Below the pieces are notes generated by a model. The model had not been told where the DNA came from, did not search any database, and saw only the letters and a program-made list of their open reading frames with translations. A stretch of 64,000 nucleotides of DNA from Syngnathus acus (lineage: Eukaryota; Chordata; Actinopteri; Syngnathiformes; Syngnathidae), in assembly GCF_901709675.1 (NCBI RefSeq), contig NC_051103.1:7177501-7241500 (forward strand), given 5' to 3'. The translations under genes and the position numbers were made by a program. Positions 49,901-64,000 of the stretch are shown here, piece by piece. Numbering within the stretch: the first letter of the stretch is position 1; every line of letters starts with the position of its first letter.

Positions 49901-52627
49901 GGTAATTTAGTTACTAGCACGCCAGAAAGTGGAAGCACGTTACCGGCTGCTTTCTCTACCTCTTAGTATGTCCCCTCAGCATCTGATCGTGTCTCTTTGT
50001 CCCTTCTGATTTGCTTGCGCAACTCAGCAGAGATGCTCTTGGGTTGCGTAACTGTCCCCCCCCCGCACTACTTAATACTTACACGGATAGTGTTCACAAA
50101 TGATGGAAAGGCTGGGAGGGTTCGGCGTTTGGGGTTAAGATGGCACACGGTAATCCCTCAGACCTGGCAAGATGTCCCGGCATGTTGCGGCCCCACGGCT
50201 GTCCCAGCTTGCACCGTGTCGCGGCTCGAAGATGGGAGGGGGAAGGGGGGGTGTAGGGAAACACTATCCTTCTGGGATATTGAGTTAAATGTCACTGCGC
50301 CGCCCTGAGGGAGACACTGACAGGCCGATCCCAATCGCAGCCCCCCCAAAATCTCAGAGGTCAGAACGCTTGTACAACAGCTGAAGACCAACCGGCAAAG
50401 TTCTGGGCCGAACACGTGTGGACGAAAGGCCTCAAATTGTTAGCAAAAAGCATCGGAAATATTAGAATCTGGCACGTTCGTTTATGATTGAAGGATCTAT
50501 CTTTTCTATCTGTGCATAGTCCTATTAAAGTTAGCATTGTAAAGGTAGAGAAAATTGATTTTGTGATCATGATCAACTGAAAACGTATGTACTCCCATAA
50601 AGTCCAAGTCGTCATCTTTCTATGAATGGTTCATAGTGTCATGTAGTGTAAGCGGGCGTTTATTGATGCGGCAACAAATGACAGGCGGCGTTTTTTTAAA
50701 CAGTTAAAGCGTGTATAACGTCAATAGCGCACATAGCTTGAATAACATGTCAAAATAAGCCCGGTGTAGAATTCAAGGCTGCACGAAGAGGCTTTATCAG
50801 TCCTGAAAGACGACATCACCCCTTCACGTAATCATTTACCACTCACTGAGGTATGAAATGAAATCGTAAAAAAAAAAAAACAAACTACAATTCTTCAACT
50901 ACAACTCGTGCATTTTAACTTCACCGATCAGAGTCTTATATTATTTGTGAATATATTGTCCGTCCTTTCAAATACATGCTTGACTTGTATGTCCTATTTG
51001 ATTTCAAAACTTGTCTTCCAATCCTTGATTTGTTCCCACATAATTGCAGCTTGATGGATTGGAGGATCTAATGATGGTGGCCAAAAAAAGGGGGCGCTGG
51101 AGCAGTGTGACTGACGTGTTATCTTATTGACTTCTAGTGCCAGCTTGAAGACGCCCCCTCCCTCCCCAAGCCTCCCCCTCCACGCTCGCCTGTTTATGGC
51201 ACTTTAGTGCTGTTTAAACAAATAGTAAATCAACTTTTCATCTGCTTTTCCCTCCACCAGTGTGATCGGGTCACTTAACTGCTTTACACCTGCTCAGCAG
51301 TCTCATCCATCTACCCAGCTAGTTACCTATTTATCTCAAATAAAAACTATATGTCATTTTATTATTAGCACAGTAAAGGCCCATTTTCTATCCAACTCAT
51401 GATCTCATTGAGTTTTGCAGGTGTGCCTAATGATGTGACCGATTCACTGCAGTGACTCTGCCCTCAAGAGGCCATTGTGAGTCGTAGTCTGAGAGCAGCT
51501 GAGACTCTTTGCTGCTCGCAACAGGGAAAAAAAAAAAAGTGGAATATAATTTGATCCCCTTCATCTATCCATCAGTGCGTCTTCTTGGCGGTGCGATTAT
51601 GTCGTTGCCAGCTTTGCCCTCGACATTCCTGCTCCCGTTCCGCCTCTGCCTGTTCACTTTCTTCTCTTATGTTCATATATAGCGACAGGATAGTTTTAAA
51701 TTTGCACTCCAACGAATGATTCACTTTCTAATACTCTTCCACTCGGTGGCAGAAGGTACAGTTTACCTGTGCGTCCACCTCTTGCTGTTCATACTACTGA
51801 GCCCAACTTAATAGGCCCAAGAAATGTATTGGCCCATTTCAAAATGCTAATAGTTGCACCAAGGCCACCAGCCCTAATCATCTTTCGAGTTTGGACAACG
51901 TTTCCCCAAAGTTCCTTAGCAAAGACCAGGATTGAACAGGACTAAAAAGTTCACCTGCAAAGGTTAAAGTGCATTTTAGGTTGATCCTGAAATATGAAAT
52001 GACAAATATGCACCTTACGAAACATCCCCAGGTTTTGTTCTTAACACGTCTCCAACCTCCTGCAACTTCCTCAGCACAAACCAGTTGAGCTGTCATTCAA
52101 TGAACGCCCCCCCCACCCCGCCCGACTGCATGATCCCCTCCGTCGCTCTCTCACCTTCTCTCTTCGTCTTATTCCACTGACCATGCATGTTCCAAAAACA
52201 GATCCCATTTTCATCTGCGGTGACACCCCCCCTCCGACCCACCGCTGCCGCTTCACCTCCTTTCCCAAAATCCAAGCCTCCTTGTACCCCCTGTTCCTGT
52301 CTCACCTCCTCGTCGCTCCACCTCACGCCACACCCCCAGCCGTCGCCAGCCCTCCCAGTCGCCATGTGCGCCCCCTATGTTGGTATGCGAAGGCGTGCGC
52401 CGGCAGGGGGTGTCCACCAATCCGGGGACCCCTTAGGTGGTATAAAACCCTGAGCAAGTATGCATTTATTCGCTCTTTCTGTCAGACCAGCACTCTTGAA
52501 TCGGAGGGTGCCACTTAAGAGCGAGGGTGGTGGCTCAAGGGTGCACACACTTGTAGACGAGTAGAACCAACAAGAGAGCGCGGACCGGAACCGTCGTACG
52601 GCCCGTCCCTTTATCTATCCCGACAGG
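46968..52627. other. Gene-poor interval upstream of atp2a1
   Basis: About 5.6 kb. It holds the ppp1ca 3' UTR (to about 47590) and the atp2a1 promoter and 5' UTR (from about 52440). Between them no exon could be supported. Short ORFs are not conserved-looking. The part 49145-49260 resembles a degraded non-autonomous element ('ggaatgggaatc' start), and fragments of dispersed repeats lie near 48180-48255 and 51375-51430. A muscle enhancer or a non-coding RNA would not be visible by eye. Confidence 0.6.
52441..52447 (+). promoter_or_regulatory. TATA box of atp2a1
   Basis: TATAAAA lies 187 bp upstream of the start codon, within a GC-rich proximal promoter. Confidence 0.75.
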
Positions 52628-61389
<8,762 letters not shown>

Positions 61390-62645
61390 AGATGTAGAGG
61401 GAGATCTTACAAGGGTTGGATAGAAATAGTTGGCGACTAGAAAGAGAGAGAGAGAGAGAGAAAGAAAGGAGCCTCACAACCGCAAGGCCCAACTGAACCA
61501 ACCAACAGAGGAGAGAAGATAAAATACAGGGAAACGTGTAAAAAAAAATCAACAAAATGTGTATAAAAATAGCCTCTATATAAGGAAGGAGATTGAAATT
61601 TTAAAAAAGGGAGATGTCCCCGCAAATTCAGTATCAAAGTATTTAAGATTTTATTCTAGGCAATGATGTATTAAAAGTGACTTTTTTGTTAAACTTGGAT
61701 ATTCTCAGCTGTTGTGTTTCTGTGTCCTCTGTCCATTTTCCTATGAAAGATTTTTCAGCTCATGACTTTTATTCTTTGAGTCTTTACTGGCTCGTGCAGG
61801 AGCCGCGCTTCAGGTGAGCTCTGCACAGTGTGCCGTAGGGTTGCATGAATGAATGAAGGGCAGGAAAGCCAACATCCATCCGGCGGCCAGGGCTTCTACT
61901 CACTCCATAGGCAAGCTGCAGTCAATGGTCTCGTGACACATGTTGGGCATGTCCACGCTGTCTCAACACTTTTGGTCTTATATATTGTTTACCTGATGAG
62001 ATGAAATAAAATGATGATGACAAACGTGCATATTTTATGCTTTTTTTATTATTACTAACCCATTTAAATAAGAATGCTTTCAAAGGGAGCCTTGTACGTG
62101 TTTGTTATCGTTTCAATCTTTCTGTGGTTTTTTTGTTTCAACTCATTTCAGGATGTTGAAGCTGTCTTTTGAACCATGTTCTCTTCTTATAGGATTCTCC
62201 TCCTACTCCCTTAATCCTAACTCGAAATGCTACGCTTTGAACCTAACCCTTCAACGGCTGCCTGACCTACGAACCCGACTGGTAAACACTAACTCAACAT
62301 CAGCAATACCTTTAACTAACCAAGCTCATACAGAAACTTAACTGCAAGCCTCACATGCCAAAGTCAACATTTGACTTATATTTGCATGTTACTTGTCCAG
62401 TTAAATGAATCCTGGGCGTGAACATGTTTTAGTCAACTCAATGCATGATGTTTAACAAGCTGAAGTCAATATTGTGACAAGCAAATTTCATTTAGTTCAT
62501 CCTCAAAATAAATCATATTAGTTATTATCATATAAGTCATATTATTTCTGATTCTAGTACAATGGTTCCTTAAGATACAAATTGAATTCCATCTGTCCTT
62601 CACAACATATTCCTCTGTCGCATGTCCAGCTAACCATTGAAACGT
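61390..62645. other. atp2a1 3' UTR and sult1-like 3' flank
   Basis: It holds a short (GA)n tract at 61441-61462, AATAAA near 62005 as a likely polyadenylation signal, and otherwise AT-rich sequence without genes. Confidence 0.6.
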
Positions 62646-63862
<1,217 letters not shown>

Positions 63863-64000
63863 TTATCACCCAAATGTATAAAAACACATGGCTTAAATCT
63901 CCAAAACACCTTACCGTTAACGATATCACCACATCCATCCATCTAGTTGCAGGGGGCCTGAAGACTAAAGGGTGAGAACAAAAAAAAGATTGTTCAATGA

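Noticed and set aside
52093-52453. Overlapping Pro/Ser or Gly/Arg-rich ORFs upstream of atp2a1
   Set aside because: They result from C-rich promoter sequence read in several frames on both strands.
63915-63964. A possible extra upstream exon of the SULT gene that would read through to GTTW and lack the Lys of the PAPS loop
   Set aside because: In the phase required by the next exon it contains an in-frame TAG, and its size (50 nt) does not fit the conserved SULT exon of about 150 nt. The real first coding exon most likely lies beyond the window, so no loss of the active-site loop is claimed.

Overview
The window is vertebrate nuclear DNA, most likely from a teleost fish with a compact genome. 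Multi-exon genes with GT-AG introns, often only 70-120 bp long, lie close together on both strands. The proteins are vertebrate-specific: fast-muscle myosin light chain, SERCA1, Hic-5, Myt1 kinase, cytosolic SULT1. Fish-type dispersed repeats lie between them. The exact species cannot be told from the sequence. All exon models were built by hand from homology remembered from known families plus splice signals; no search was run.

Layout, left to right. 1-2346: first coding exon of a minus-strand receptor-like gene, probably erbb2, whose remaining exons lie beyond the left edge. 4673-6840 (-): pgap3. 8229-9720 (-): mylpf with a TATA box. 10982-12190 (-): a sesquipedalian-type PH protein. 13421-15736 (-): pkmyt1. 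16594-18123 (+): elob, divergent from pkmyt1. 19662-23165 (+): tgfb1i1 (Hic-5). 24296-about 27803 (+): a PAT1-family decapping factor, probably patl2. 29628-37084 (+): a large secreted Gly/Tyr-rich protein in about 48 tiny phase-1 exons, which I cannot assign to a named family. 38173-39422 (+): paqr4. 39889-42250 (-): pelo. 43314-46967 (+): a ppp1ca-type PP1 catalytic subunit. 46968-52440: the largest gene-poor stretch. 52628-61389 (+): atp2a1 (SERCA1) with two alternative C-terminal ends. 62646-63861 (-): 3' part of a SULT1-type sulfotransferase whose first coding exon lies past the right edge.

Most manual gene models could be tested internally: the summed exon lengths of pgap3, mylpf, the PH gene, pkmyt1, elob, tgfb1i1, patl2, paqr4, pelo, ppp1ca and atp2a1 are each divisible by three and give proteins of about the family's normal length. 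The gene set mixes linkage blocks that in human lie on 16p13.3 (PKMYT1, ELOB, PAQR4), 16p11.2 (MYLPF, TGFB1I1, ATP2A1, SULT1A) and 17q12 (PGAP3, ERBB2), a pattern expected of an ancestral teleost chromosome segment. Two genes, mylpf and atp2a1, are fast-muscle effectors with TATA promoters; the others are mostly housekeeping, cell-cycle or RNA-decay genes with TATA-less promoters.

The most unusual content is the Gly/Tyr-rich matrix-like gene at 29.6-37.1 kb. Other points of interest are a 51-nt in-frame cassette exon candidate inside the LD1 motif of Hic-5, the SERCA1a/1b-type splice switch, recurrent short CTCF-like palindromes, and several decayed mobile-element fragments.
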